Assembly: GCA_028383305.1 (NCBI GenBank)
Contig: JAOEVD010000017.1
Location: forward strand, 1-49,401
From: Candidatus Puniceispirillum sp.
GTDB taxonomy: Bacteria; Pseudomonadota; Alphaproteobacteria; Puniceispirillales; Puniceispirillaceae
Length of the DNA stretch: 49,401 nt
Direction of reading: 5' to 3'
Position 1 is the first letter of the stretch, and each line of letters starts with the position of its first letter. The notes under the pieces are model-generated. The model saw only the letters and a program-made list of their open reading frames with translations. It did no database searches and was not told the origin of the DNA. The translations under genes were made by a program, and so were the position numbers. Below are positions 18,618 through 26,956 of the stretch, one piece after another.

Positions 18618-21269
18618 TTAAAATTGAAGAGCAAGGCTCCTATGTTTTGCTAGGCATGACGTGATTGAGTCAACTTGCTCTTGGTTCAACCTGTCCTGTT
18701 CCCGCAGGCCAAGGTTTGATCTTGCATAAGCTTCAAATGCTGCAAGTTTTTCGTATGGGCTCTGTTTAGCTTTACCACGCCAAGTTAATTCGGCATTAAT
18801 TGAAGCTAATGTTTCATCAACAAACGCAACCGCTTTTGGTAAATTTGGATCTTTCCTATCGATCAAACGGCGCGCATTTGACAATGATTTGGCGGCGTTA
18901 TTGGCCCCAGGGATTCTGGTTAAAACACTATAGGCTGCTTTGAGTTCACTCAGTGCCTCATCAACAGATTGTTGGCCTATCCGGGCTTTGACATTGACTA
19001 TGTCTTGGCGGACCTCATCCAAAATGGAAACAGAGTTGATTGAATACACTATTCCACGGATCTCTGAATAGGCTTGATCTGATTGACGTCGGAATTGCAT
19101 GCGCGCACGATTCAACTTTGTCGTTATGAGTTTAAAATCTTTATTTGTTTTCTGCCAACTGTTTGGAATTAATGCAAGTTTTTCTGTAATGTTTGTCTCA
19201 AGCGTTGAGATTGACTGTTTAATGTCGGTCTTTTTGCTGACATCGTCAGTTCCCCTTAATTCATTTTTTAAAGTTTTGATCTCTTCTTGATTTTGTTTGA
19301 TGGTGCGTTCAAGGCTGCGAACCTCAGTATGAATTGGCGCATAAGCAACTGATGCACGTGCCATTTCAGCTTGAGCTTCCTTGATTTCGTCTATCAAAAC
19401 GAAAATATCACCAGCAGATTTTAAACTACGCTGAAGCCCTGCCATCGTTGTTTTTGGAAGTGAGGAATAATCAAGATTATTTAGCAAACTAACTTGCGAT
19501 AAATATTCGCTCTTATTGGCATCATAAAAACTAAATAGGTGGCTTTCTAAGCACAACTGTAGGCGTGGGTTTTTTGGTGGCGGCGCAGTCTCACTTGATA
19601 AAAATGTTTTGGTTGGCAGGTAGTTCACCAAACTTGGATTAAAACCTACGATTGCGAGTCCTAGTAATTGTAGGCCAATAAACGGAACGACGCCTTTATA
19701 CATGTCTATGGTTTTGACTGCTTTGGATGCCACTCCCCGTAGATAAAATAATGCAAAACCAAATGGTGGCGTGAGGAATGAGGTTTGGATGTTGAGGCCA
19801 ATCATAACGCCAAGCCAAACAGCTGTTATATTGGCAGATGGATCAGCAAGCAAAATTGGCGCAACGATTGGTACCACGACCACTGCAATCTCAATAAAGT
19901 CGAGAAAGAAACCAAGCAGGAATATTACCAGCATGACTACCATGAATTGTGCCCAAAACCCTCCGGGCAAACCCGACAGGAAATGCTTTACAACTTCTTC
20001 GCCGCCAAATCCTCGGAAAGCAGCCGTCAGCATTGCGGCGCCGAGCAAAATAATAAAGACAAGGGAGGTTGTCTTTGCTGTTTCAGACATAACTTCACGA
20101 AGCGTGTCTTCAATCTTAAACGCGCGCCATCCACTCCATGCGATACCAGCACAAAGGCCAATAACAGCTAACGTGACAAAAAACACCCCAAACCAGTCAG
20201 AGGGATCCGTAACGGTCTTGATGCTAAGATTAAAGTTAGTTTTAATAAGCCAAATTAATAAAAGCGAAACGATGGTTAAGATCGATGGGTAAAAAGCAGA
20301 TTTTGACCCCTCATGGAGTTTGTAGCCTGCCATAATCAGAGCTCCCACTGCGCCGATTGCTCCAGCTTGGTTTACTGTAGCAATACCTGCAATGATCGAA
20401 CCGAGGACTAGAAAAATTAGTAGTAGGGGCGGCACCAACGCTAGAGCCACTTTTAACAGAAAGCTTCTTTCTAATAATTTACCATCATATTTTACAGCGG
20501 GTGCTAAAGAAGGGCGAATTAACGCAGCAATCAAGATGTAGGCCATGTAGATACCGACAAGCAGAATTCCAGGCAAAAAAGCGCCAAGGAACATATCTCC
20601 AGCACTAGTTGAAATGATATTAAATTCAGACGGCATGCTGAACTGACCGGTTGCTTGCTTGTATAATGCTTTACGCGCCGTTGCCGCTTGATCGGCAGCG
20701 CTTGCCAGCTGATCGGCTAAAATTATTAGAACAATTGAGGGTGGAATAATTTGTCCTAAAGTGCCTGATGCGCATATCGCGCCTGTTGCAAGGGGTTTTG
20801 AATAGTTGTTGCGCAACATAGCTGGCAACGAAATCAGGCCCATTGCAACAACCGTCGCGCCCACAATACCTGTGGTCGCAGCTAAAAGCCCCCCTACAAA
20901 TACCACTGAAATGCCGAGCCCGCCGGGAACAGCTCCGAATAATTGTGCCATAGTGACAAGAAGATCTTCAGCAATCTTTGATCGCTGGAGCATGATGCCC
21001 ATAAATATGAATAATGGGATCGCTATGAGGGTGTCCCGTTCCACCTCCCAATAAATTCCCCGAAAGTTTGTAACACCTGCCGTTAGCCATTCAATAGGCC
21101 CATCCTGAATAAAATAAGCACCGCTATCACCTTCAAAAAGTGTTCCAGTTAGGCCGGCAAGAGTGATTGTAACGATGGCAGCACCTGGCAATGCAAATGC
21201 AACGGGATAGCCAGAACCAAGGGCATACATCATCAACAAAAATAGGATTGCTAGGAATAAAAGTTCCAT
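18618..21269 (-). CDS. dctM: TRAP transporter large permease (DctM) with long C-terminal extension
   Basis: The membrane channel subunit of a sodium-driven TRAP uptake system. Residues 1 to about 560 are the DctM domain with more than a dozen hydrophobic segments. Family landmarks include IPLFIFMGIML, GGLLAATTGIVGATVVAMG, GTLGQIIPPSIVLII and FLDFIEIAVVVVPI. From about residue 565 the protein continues for some 310 hydrophilic, charged residues with several likely coiled-coil stretches (for example EVRSLERTIKQNQEEIKTLK). At 883 residues it is about twice the usual DctM length. The start codon overlaps the dctQ stop in TAATG, so the two are translationally coupled. I see no named domain in the tail. 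Confidence 0.92.
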   Translation of the reverse strand: MELLFLAILFLLMMYALGSGYPVAFALPGAAIVTITLAGLTGTLFEGDSGAYFIQDGPIEWLTAGVTNFRGIYWEVERDTLIAIPLFIFMGIMLQRSKIAEDLLVTMAQLFGAVPGGLGISVVFVGGLLAATTGIVGATVVAMGLISLPAMLRNNYSKPLATGAICASGTLGQIIPPSIVLIILADQLASAADQAATARKALYKQATGQFSMPSEFNIISTSAGDMFLGAFLPGILLVGIYMAYILIAALIRPSLAPAVKYDGKLLERSFLLKVALALVPPLLLIFLVLGSIIAGIATVNQAGAIGAVGALIMAGYKLHEGSKSAFYPSILTIVSLLLIWLIKTNFNLSIKTVTDPSDWFGVFFVTLAVIGLCAGIAWSGWRAFKIEDTLREVMSETAKTTSLVFIILLGAAMLTAAFRGFGGEEVVKHFLSGLPGGFWAQFMVVMLVIFLLGFFLDFIEIAVVVVPIVAPILLADPSANITAVWLGVMIGLNIQTSFLTPPFGFALFYLRGVASKAVKTIDMYKGVVPFIGLQLLGLAIVGFNPSLVNYLPTKTFLSSETAPPPKNPRLQLCLESHLFSFYDANKSEYLSQVSLLNNLDYSSLPKTTMAGLQRSLKSAGDIFVLIDEIKEAQAEMARASVAYAPIHTEVRSLERTIKQNQEEIKTLKNELRGTDDVSKKTDIKQSISTLETNITEKLALIPNSWQKTNKDFKLITTKLNRARMQFRRQSDQAYSEIRGIVYSINSVSILDEVRQDIVNVKARIGQQSVDEALSELKAAYSVLTRIPGANNAAKSLSNARRLIDRKDPNLPKAVAFVDETLASINAELTWRGKAKQSPYEKLAAFEAYARSNLGLREQDRLNQEQVDSITSCLAKHRSLALQF

Positions 21270-22285
21270 TATTCAGTAGCCCCTTCCGCACCCAAATCAT
21301 CAGTAATATTTTCCTGAATGTCTGCCATTGACTGAAATAGGTAGGCGGTAAACTGCAAAATCATACTTAGAGCAAAAACCATAAGGAAAGCTGCCATCAA
21401 ATATTTCACATACATTCCAAAGCCGCTCATTGACGTTTCAAAATTCATCATTGGGCTATTAATTAGACTGGATTTTCCCCACATGCCACGTATCAGGATG
21501 AGCCAGCAAAGTGGAATCCCAAAAAACAATGTCCCAATCGTATTAAGTATTGATTTGGTGCGCCTTTCCAAGCCTGCATAAAACACATCAACTCGGACAT
21601 GGCCATCCTCTTTTAATGTGTAGGCAGATGCAAAAAGGAACAGAGCCGCATACCAGAAGCGCACAAGGTCTCCCATAAAGGTTTGTTCATAACCGTAAAT
21701 GAAACGGCCAACCACAATAAGGAACTCAGCAATCACAACCAACAGGGTCAACCAAACCAAAGAAACTGATTTATCACGTAAAGCAATCAGAGCTGCAACA
21801 ATCATCAAAGGAACATGGATGTATATTCCGCGAGAGCTTGGTAAAGCAATTATAGCCCCCCCTAAATCACCAAAAACTGTTTTATGAAAATCTTCAACGC
21901 GCATGAAAGACATTATAGCGTCGGCAATTCCAACAATTAGCACTGCCCAAAAGGCAGCACGAATAACATATGCGGAAAGCCAGTCAAGGCGCTCGGCATC
22001 TAAACGAAGCTGGCCTTTTTTTATGGTATGGAAACAAGCCCAAAAGATCACTCCAAAAACAGATGCAGTTTGCACCAACCCAACAATATATAATCCACTG
22101 CTGTACCCACCCTTTAGGCTCTCAACACCAAAAATTTTGTTTAGGCCAAGCACATTGATCACACCTGGAGCATTAAATCCAAAAATTAGAAAATTATTTA
22201 CCACAAAAAGAACTGATAAAAATGCGCTGCAAAGCCCTACTAAATGCAGCATGGAAGACAAATTACTTTTTCGTTCTGACAGCAT
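21269..22285 (-). CDS. dctQ: TRAP transporter small permease (DctQ), enlarged
   Basis: The small membrane subunit that pairs with DctM. At 338 residues it is about twice the usual 160-200. I count about eight hydrophobic segments. The C-terminal half (from about residue 185) is the classic four-helix DctQ domain with RFWYAALFLFASAYTLKEDGHVRVDV. The N-terminal half supplies about four extra helices. A TTG three codons upstream also opens the frame; ATG is preferred although neither has a strong ribosome binding site. It follows dctP after a stable hairpin and overlaps dctM by one base. Confidence 0.88.
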   Translation of the reverse strand: MLSERKSNLSSMLHLVGLCSAFLSVLFVVNNFLIFGFNAPGVINVLGLNKIFGVESLKGGYSSGLYIVGLVQTASVFGVIFWACFHTIKKGQLRLDAERLDWLSAYVIRAAFWAVLIVGIADAIMSFMRVEDFHKTVFGDLGGAIIALPSSRGIYIHVPLMIVAALIALRDKSVSLVWLTLLVVIAEFLIVVGRFIYGYEQTFMGDLVRFWYAALFLFASAYTLKEDGHVRVDVFYAGLERRTKSILNTIGTLFFGIPLCWLILIRGMWGKSSLINSPMMNFETSMSGFGMYVKYLMAAFLMVFALSMILQFTAYLFQSMADIQENITDDLGAEGATE

Positions 22286-22326
22286 TATGATCAACTTAAA
22301 TATGATTAACCAAATAATTAAAACAT

Positions 22327-22358
22327 TGAGATCCGCTATTTACAGATAGCGGATCTCA
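22327..22358 (-). promoter_or_regulatory. Intercistronic hairpin between dctP and dctQ
   Basis: A perfect 13-bp inverted repeat (TGAGATCCGCTAT/ATAGCGGATCTCA) encloses a 6-base loop between the dctP stop and the dctQ start. On the transcribed strand it is followed only by a weak T-rich stretch (ATGTTTTAATTATTT). It may be a partial terminator or 3' stabiliser that keeps binding-protein mRNA in excess over the permease mRNA. Confidence 0.65.
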
Positions 22359-22371
22359 GTTGATTTTTTAT

Positions 22372-22409
22372 CCCAGAGCAGCGCTACGCTCCCAGAGCAG
22401 CGTTACGCT
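22372..22409. repeat. 19-bp tandem duplication over the dctP stop codon
   Basis: Two adjacent 19-base copies (CCCAGAGCAGCGCTACGCT and the same with one C-to-T difference) span the 3' end of dctP. The second copy supplies the present TAG stop. Removing one copy would end the protein one residue earlier at a TAA, so the duplication is nearly neutral for the protein. Confidence 0.8.
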
Positions 22410-23478
22410 TATTTGTGTACGCAACGTCATTTAACTGGACGTAATCACCAACTATTTTTCTAGCATTTACCATAGATTCGTGGATCTTTTTTGCCAGCGC
22501 TGAATGAGTTTGGACTTCCTCATATACCTCGTCTGAGCCACGTTTGAAGGCAGCGTATACGTCATCATTGAATTCTTTAACGACAACACCTTGATCATTC
22601 ACCAAACGCTCAAGTGCGGCACCATTTTTGGCATTGTACTCAGCCATGAAATCATTATCTCCACCGGCTGCAACTGCTTGGATAAGCGCTTTATCAGATG
22701 CACTCATACCGCTCCAGAATGATGCGTTAAATCCAACATGCAGCTGTGAAGCTGGCTCATGCATGCCTGGATAGTAATAGTATTTTGCAGCCTCATAAAA
22801 CTTCATCGCTTCGTCGTTCCATGGGCCAACCCATTCTGTTGCGTCAATTGCACCAGAGACAAGGTTTTCATAGATTTGGCCACCTGGAAGTGAAACTGGA
22901 GACGCACCAAGCTTGGCCATAACATCTCCACCAAGGCCAGGGATACGCATTTTTAGTCCTTTTAAATCATCTCCAGAGTTGATTTCTTTGTTGAACCAAC
23001 CGCCCCACTGAACTCCAGTGTTGCCCATTGGCACACATTTTAAACCAAATTCACCAGCTAATTCATCGTGAAGCTCTTGGCCACCCATCCAGCGAAGCCA
23101 AGCCTTCATTTCTGGGTAAGTAAGGCCAAATGGAACGGCTGTAAAATAGGCCCATCCAGGATGCTTTCCTTTCCAATAATAATCTGCTGCATGATAGGCT
23201 TGTGCATTACCTGAGGCTACCTCGTCAAAGGAATCAAACGCGCCCACACGCTCACCGGCAGCATAGTAGGTGACTTGAATGCGACCATCAGTTACGTCTG
23301 AAAGCTTCTGCGCAAAGCGCTGAGCACCAGTGCCAAGGCCAGGAAAATCTCTTGGCCAAGTTGATACCATTGCAATTTCGATTCGGTCTTGAGCAATAGC
23401 TGGCGCAGCAAGCGTAGACGCAGCAACTGTGCCTGCTCCGACCAAACCCGCTTTAGTAATAAAATCTCTACGTTTCAT
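22384..23478 (-). CDS. dctP: TRAP substrate-binding protein, TakP-like
   Basis: The periplasmic solute receptor of the TRAP system, 364 residues. It begins with a twin-arginine-like signal (MKRRDFITKAGLVGAG ... APAIAQ). The mature protein shows DctP-family segments YYWKGKHPGWAYFTAVPFG, NTGVQWGGWFNKEI, LKGLKMRIPGLGG and GAIDATEWVGPWND, then KYYYYPGMHEP. These closely follow the 2-oxoacid-binding protein TakP of Rhodobacter (GNTGVQ-GGWF-KEIN, DATEWVGP, YYYYPG), so a 2-oxoacid or similar small carboxylate is the likely ligand; lactate- and mannitol-type relatives share much of this. It is the first gene of the leftward dctP-dctQ-dctM-methyltransferase operon. Confidence 0.93.
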   Translation of the reverse strand: MKRRDFITKAGLVGAGTVAASTLAAPAIAQDRIEIAMVSTWPRDFPGLGTGAQRFAQKLSDVTDGRIQVTYYAAGERVGAFDSFDEVASGNAQAYHAADYYWKGKHPGWAYFTAVPFGLTYPEMKAWLRWMGGQELHDELAGEFGLKCVPMGNTGVQWGGWFNKEINSGDDLKGLKMRIPGLGGDVMAKLGASPVSLPGGQIYENLVSGAIDATEWVGPWNDEAMKFYEAAKYYYYPGMHEPASQLHVGFNASFWSGMSASDKALIQAVAAGGDNDFMAEYNAKNGAALERLVNDQGVVVKEFNDDVYAAFKRGSDEVYEEVQTHSALAKKIHESMVNARKIVGDYVQLNDVAYTNKRNAALGA

Positions 23479-23720
23479 GAGAGTGTCTCCTCAGTTTTGA
23501 TTAGGCTTGTGAAGCGCTGCTTGATGCAGCTTGGGTTCACGCTAGCAGAAAAAATAAAACAGGCAACAAAATCGTATAAAAAGATTGTGCAGATTGAAGA
23601 AAAATATTTTTGATAAGCTGTTGTGGAAATACAAATTTGTCAGCTAATTTTAAAAACTCTGAACAAAGCCGTGCTGAAAAAATCAAATATCTAATTTTTC
23701 AAAATTTTTGGAGGCAGCAC

Positions 23721-24338
23721 ATGCCCAAAAGCAATCAAGCGCCCGTAGGTTTGTTTTTTGAAGTTGTTCCAAACTCTGGTCATTTACATCATTATTTTTC
23801 ATATGTTGAAAAGCTTAAACCCGAACTGGAAAAACATAAGGGACTGATTTGGTTAAACCGATATGAAGCCCAGCTTGATGATTACAGTCTTTTGTCTCAT
23901 CAATTATGGGATAGTGAAAAATCACTTGAAAATTGGCGGCAAAATAAACAGCATCGCCTGGCGCAAAAGGCCGGCATTAAGAAGCATTTCAAAGATTACA
24001 GAATTCGAATTGGACAGAGGCTAGCCTGCTGGCAAGCTGACTTAGTAACCGAAACAAATTTTGAGTTAACCTCAAAGTCAGATGCGTTGTTGGTAAGCAT
24101 ACAAAGTAGGACAGTTATTTCTAATACTGCGTTTAATAAGCATGCGGTTTTGGATGGTGCGTATAACGGCTTATCAGCGTCAGACCAGTTTATAACTTTG
24201 GTGACTCCAAATGATTTACCTTCTGTAATGGCGCTTACCTCCTTAATATCAACAGACTTAATTGACAAAATAGAATTATTTTTGATTAGCCGAGACTACA
24301 GCATGACAAATCGTATTCAGGCACCGCGCGATAGCTAA
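23721..24338 (+). CDS. ABM-like (dimeric alpha/beta barrel) protein of unknown role
   Basis: A 205-residue soluble protein. Residues 5 to about 100 resemble the antibiotic-biosynthesis-monooxygenase / ferredoxin-like barrel fold: FFEVVPNSGHLHHYFSYVEKLKPEL, then GLIWLNRYEAQLDDYSLLSHQLWDSEKSLENWRQNKQHRLAQKAG. In that fold the WxSEKSLxxWRxxxxHR stretch is a hallmark. Residues 100-205 form a second part I do not recognise. GGAGG seven bases before the ATG decides the start. It is divergent from dctP with a 242-base gap. ABM proteins include heme-degrading and quinone-forming oxygenases as well as many uncharacterised small-molecule enzymes. Confidence 0.7.
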   Translation: MPKSNQAPVGLFFEVVPNSGHLHHYFSYVEKLKPELEKHKGLIWLNRYEAQLDDYSLLSHQLWDSEKSLENWRQNKQHRLAQKAGIKKHFKDYRIRIGQRLACWQADLVTETNFELTSKSDALLVSIQSRTVISNTAFNKHAVLDGAYNGLSASDQFITLVTPNDLPSVMALTSLISTDLIDKIELFLISRDYSMTNRIQAPRDS

Positions 24339-24483
24339 CGTGAACTATCAATAAACGGCGCGCCCTAGTTGGTTCAATAGTGCCCCGGTTTTTTGAATAT
24401 CTGGTTGTAAAAAATAAAAAGATCCAAAAAATGCCGCGCACACATGAAATGGCGTGATTTGCCGGCACATTATGTCAGGTATT

Positions 24484-25170
24484 TCAGGAGGATGATTGGA
24501 TATCAGCTAGACAGTTTTCGTAAAAAAGAATGCTTTTTCCGCTCGCGGTTTTGAAAGAGAATTGTATTCTTGGTTCTCCAAGTTCAATATTTATTGGGCC
24601 CAAAATATTTAGCTTGGATAAAATGCCTTTGATTTTTTTTGGATTTGGATAAAATAAGGTCAGTTGCTGTAAACACACGTTGCTCTCCGGCATTCTTTCG
24701 GCAGGATTTTTCCCATTTGGCCATTCAATTAAAATAGGTAAAACGCCATCAAAAGATAATTTCCCATTCTCGGGGACTGTTAACCTCCACCGTAAGTCGT
24801 CTCTTGTTACCTCAATAATTTTACCGGGGTTGTAACCACAATGTGATACTGCTTGTTCGATATTATCAACGGCGGCAACCCAGCACAAAGGTTGTGGTGC
24901 CAGTGATAACCGGCGTTTTGTGGACTGCGAGTCAAGCGAGAACCAACGCTTTTTGTGGCCTGAAGATTGAGGCATTGTAGCGCTGGGGTCTATAGATATA
25001 ACTTCCATGTATATTGAATTTTGAAGTTTGATTAAGCGGTTATGTGTTGCCATCAATGGATGCTTTCCACCGCTCGAAAAGTCAGCTTTTATATACTGCT
25101 CAATCCTTTTTGTTGCTTTTTCTAAATTTGCTGCGCCAATAACGATATGATCGATAGTTGATTGAATCAT
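24484..25170 (-). CDS. Glyoxalase-like (VOC) domain protein
   Basis: A 228-residue protein whose start (STIDHIVIGAANLEKATKRIEQYI) is the glyoxalase-like VOC module with an early His. GGKHPLMATHNRLIKLQNSIYMEVISIDP follows, as in the Glyoxalase_3 group, where GTHN-x-L and YLE-x-I-x-x-DP are usual. The second half has ILIEWPNGKNPAERMP, matching the W-P-x-G-x-x-P element of the group. GGAG lies eight bases before the chosen ATG; an ATG two codons upstream would be too close to it. The substrate is not known. It is convergent with the ABM-like gene. Confidence 0.82.
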   Translation of the reverse strand: MIQSTIDHIVIGAANLEKATKRIEQYIKADFSSGGKHPLMATHNRLIKLQNSIYMEVISIDPSATMPQSSGHKKRWFSLDSQSTKRRLSLAPQPLCWVAAVDNIEQAVSHCGYNPGKIIEVTRDDLRWRLTVPENGKLSFDGVLPILIEWPNGKNPAERMPESNVCLQQLTLFYPNPKKIKGILSKLNILGPINIELGEPRIQFSFKTASGKSILFYENCLADIQSSS

Positions 25171-25236
25171 TAGCATTTCTCCGAATTAGTTTTAGAAAAT
25201 ATTGATGTGAAAGATGAAATCTATAGGCCTCAATAA

Positions 25237-25827
25237 ATGCTAACAGTTGCCCTTACAGTTTTTCTTTTAATAATCAAACTTGGGCCAGGCGTGTTATCAT
25301 TGGCAGGAGTAGGAGCCGTATATGGTTGGCGGCAAGGATTACGGTACCTTTTTGGTTTGTTCCTTGGCACTAATCTTGTTTGCTTTACGGTTATTTCGGG
25401 CCTTGCAACTGCAGTCTTGGCAGATTCAAACATTTGAACGATGTTGCTGATTATATCTGTTGGATATCTTGTTTATCTATCCTTAAGTATTGCTCTTGCC
25501 GGCTCAAAAATTGCATTAATCCATATTACAAAACGGGGAGTTATATCCGGTTTAACGCTTCAGTTTATCAATCCAAAAGCATATGCGGTTAATACAGCAC
25601 TTTTCAGCGGTTTCGCTTTTTACCCTGAAAGCCTCATCATTGAAACTGGAATCAAGCTGATAATTGCAAACTTTATTTGGTTGTTACTCCACTGTCTTTG
25701 GTTATTTTTTGGACTAAAAATCAATCGATTAGAGTTGTCCATCCGAACCCAAAGACTAATAAATTTGTCAATGGCACTCTGCCTATTGGCCGTCGTGTCT
25801 CTTTCTGTTTGGTCAATGTTTTCATAA
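25237..25827 (+). pseudogene. LysE/RhtB-family exporter interrupted by an in-frame TGA
   Basis: Two frames in exact register encode the N-terminal 66 residues (MLTVALTVFLLIIKLGPGVLSLAGVGAVYGW...) and the remaining 128 residues of one LysE-family amino-acid exporter. They are separated by TGA at 25435-25437, one codon before a possible ATG restart. The second part holds the family landmarks VGYLVYLSLSIAL, LTLQFINPKAYAVNTALFSG and LIIANFIWLLLHCLWL. Together they would make a normal protein of about 196 residues. A single substitution explains the break, so this is a recent pseudogene, a base-call error or, less likely, readthrough. Confidence 0.78.
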
Positions 25828-26067
25828 CCCAACAATAATGCCAAATTAAACCGTCAGTTTTCTTGCAAATGATATTTTCTTTGTAGAGCTTTGTGGAATT
25901 AATACATAATAAGTTATCTTAAATATTGGGCTAAGAATCCAGAAACTGGGCACAAAATACTTGTCTTGGGCTACCAATTGGGCCGGTGGGGACTAGCATC
26001 TTCAGTCAAATAATGTGATTAATGAATTGTTGTTTAGTCGGCTCATTACCAAAGGGTTGAAAAATTG

Positions 26068-26838
26068 ATGAAAGTTCTTCAGTGGATCAAAAGTTCGGGA
26101 CGTTTCCTTACCTTCTTGCCGGTATTTTTATTTTTGGGGTTTAGTGTGAACGCGGCCGATTTGTCATTTGAGGTCATTGCCGAAGGCGATGGCGAAACAG
26201 CTAAGAACGGAATGCAGGTATCAGTGCATTATCAAGGACGCCTGACCGATGGCACCATTTTTGATGATTCGCAAAAGCGTGGCACGCCCTTTAGCTTTAC
26301 CCTTGGCAGTGGACAGGTCATTCCGGGCTGGGAACAGGGCATTGCCGGCATGAAAATTGGCGAAAAGCGGGTTCTGACAATCCCGCCAGAGCTTGGCTAT
26401 GGCGCGGCGGGTGCCGGCGGGGTAATCCCGCCAAATGCAACATTGGTTTTCGATGTCGAGCTGGTTGCTGTTGCTATACCCCCGAATCTGGGTGATGCCA
26501 CAGCTGCCGATTTAAAGGCGGCGCAGAAAAACGGTGTTGTGGTGATTGATATCCGCCGCGCTGAAGAATGGGCTGAAACCGGAATCATCGAAGGTGCGCA
26601 TACCATTACCGCCTTTACCCAATCAGGGCAGTTGCATTCGGAATTTCAGACAAAATTTACCGCCATCGTGCCAACGCCAGATACGCCCGTCATGCTGTAT
26701 TGCCGTACCGGAAACCGAACCGGCATTATCGGCAATGCGCTTGTCAGCCAGCTTGGTTACAGTGATGTCACCCATCTGAGTGACGGTATTGTTGGCTGGA
26801 TCGCAGGCGGTGCGCCGGTTGTTGCGTTCAAGCCATAA
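26068..26838 (+). CDS. Exported FKBP-type prolyl isomerase fused to a rhodanese domain
   Basis: A 256-residue protein with a signal-peptide-like N-terminus (FLTFLPVFLFLGFSVNAAD). Residues about 34-135 are a complete FKBP peptidyl-prolyl isomerase domain (VSVHYQGRLTDGTIFDDS, VIPGWEQGIAGMKIGEKR, PPELGYGAAGAGG, IPPNATLVFDVEL). Residues about 148-255 are a rhodanese domain with DIRRAEEWAETGIIEGAH and an active-site loop CRTGNRTGI whose Cys is near residue 212. It would act in the periplasm, combining protein folding with sulfur transfer, or with a rhodanese fold used for binding. The ATG was preferred over a TTG one codon upstream. Confidence 0.92.
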   Translation: MKVLQWIKSSGRFLTFLPVFLFLGFSVNAADLSFEVIAEGDGETAKNGMQVSVHYQGRLTDGTIFDDSQKRGTPFSFTLGSGQVIPGWEQGIAGMKIGEKRVLTIPPELGYGAAGAGGVIPPNATLVFDVELVAVAIPPNLGDATAADLKAAQKNGVVVIDIRRAEEWAETGIIEGAHTITAFTQSGQLHSEFQTKFTAIVPTPDTPVMLYCRTGNRTGIIGNALVSQLGYSDVTHLSDGIVGWIAGGAPVVAFKP

Positions 26839-26956
26839 GCAAAACTGGCTGGCGGCAAAACTGGCTGGTTTGGCCACGGCTATTGGCGTGTTACGTTGGG
26901 TGATCTGGAGATGGCGGTTCTAAGAACATCACTTGGGTGTTTGTAAAGGGGTTGCC

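Noticed and set aside
24286-24468. A 60-codon minus-strand frame between the ABM-like and VOC genes
   Set aside because: It overlaps the end of the ABM-like gene, has no ribosome binding site I can see and resembles no family.
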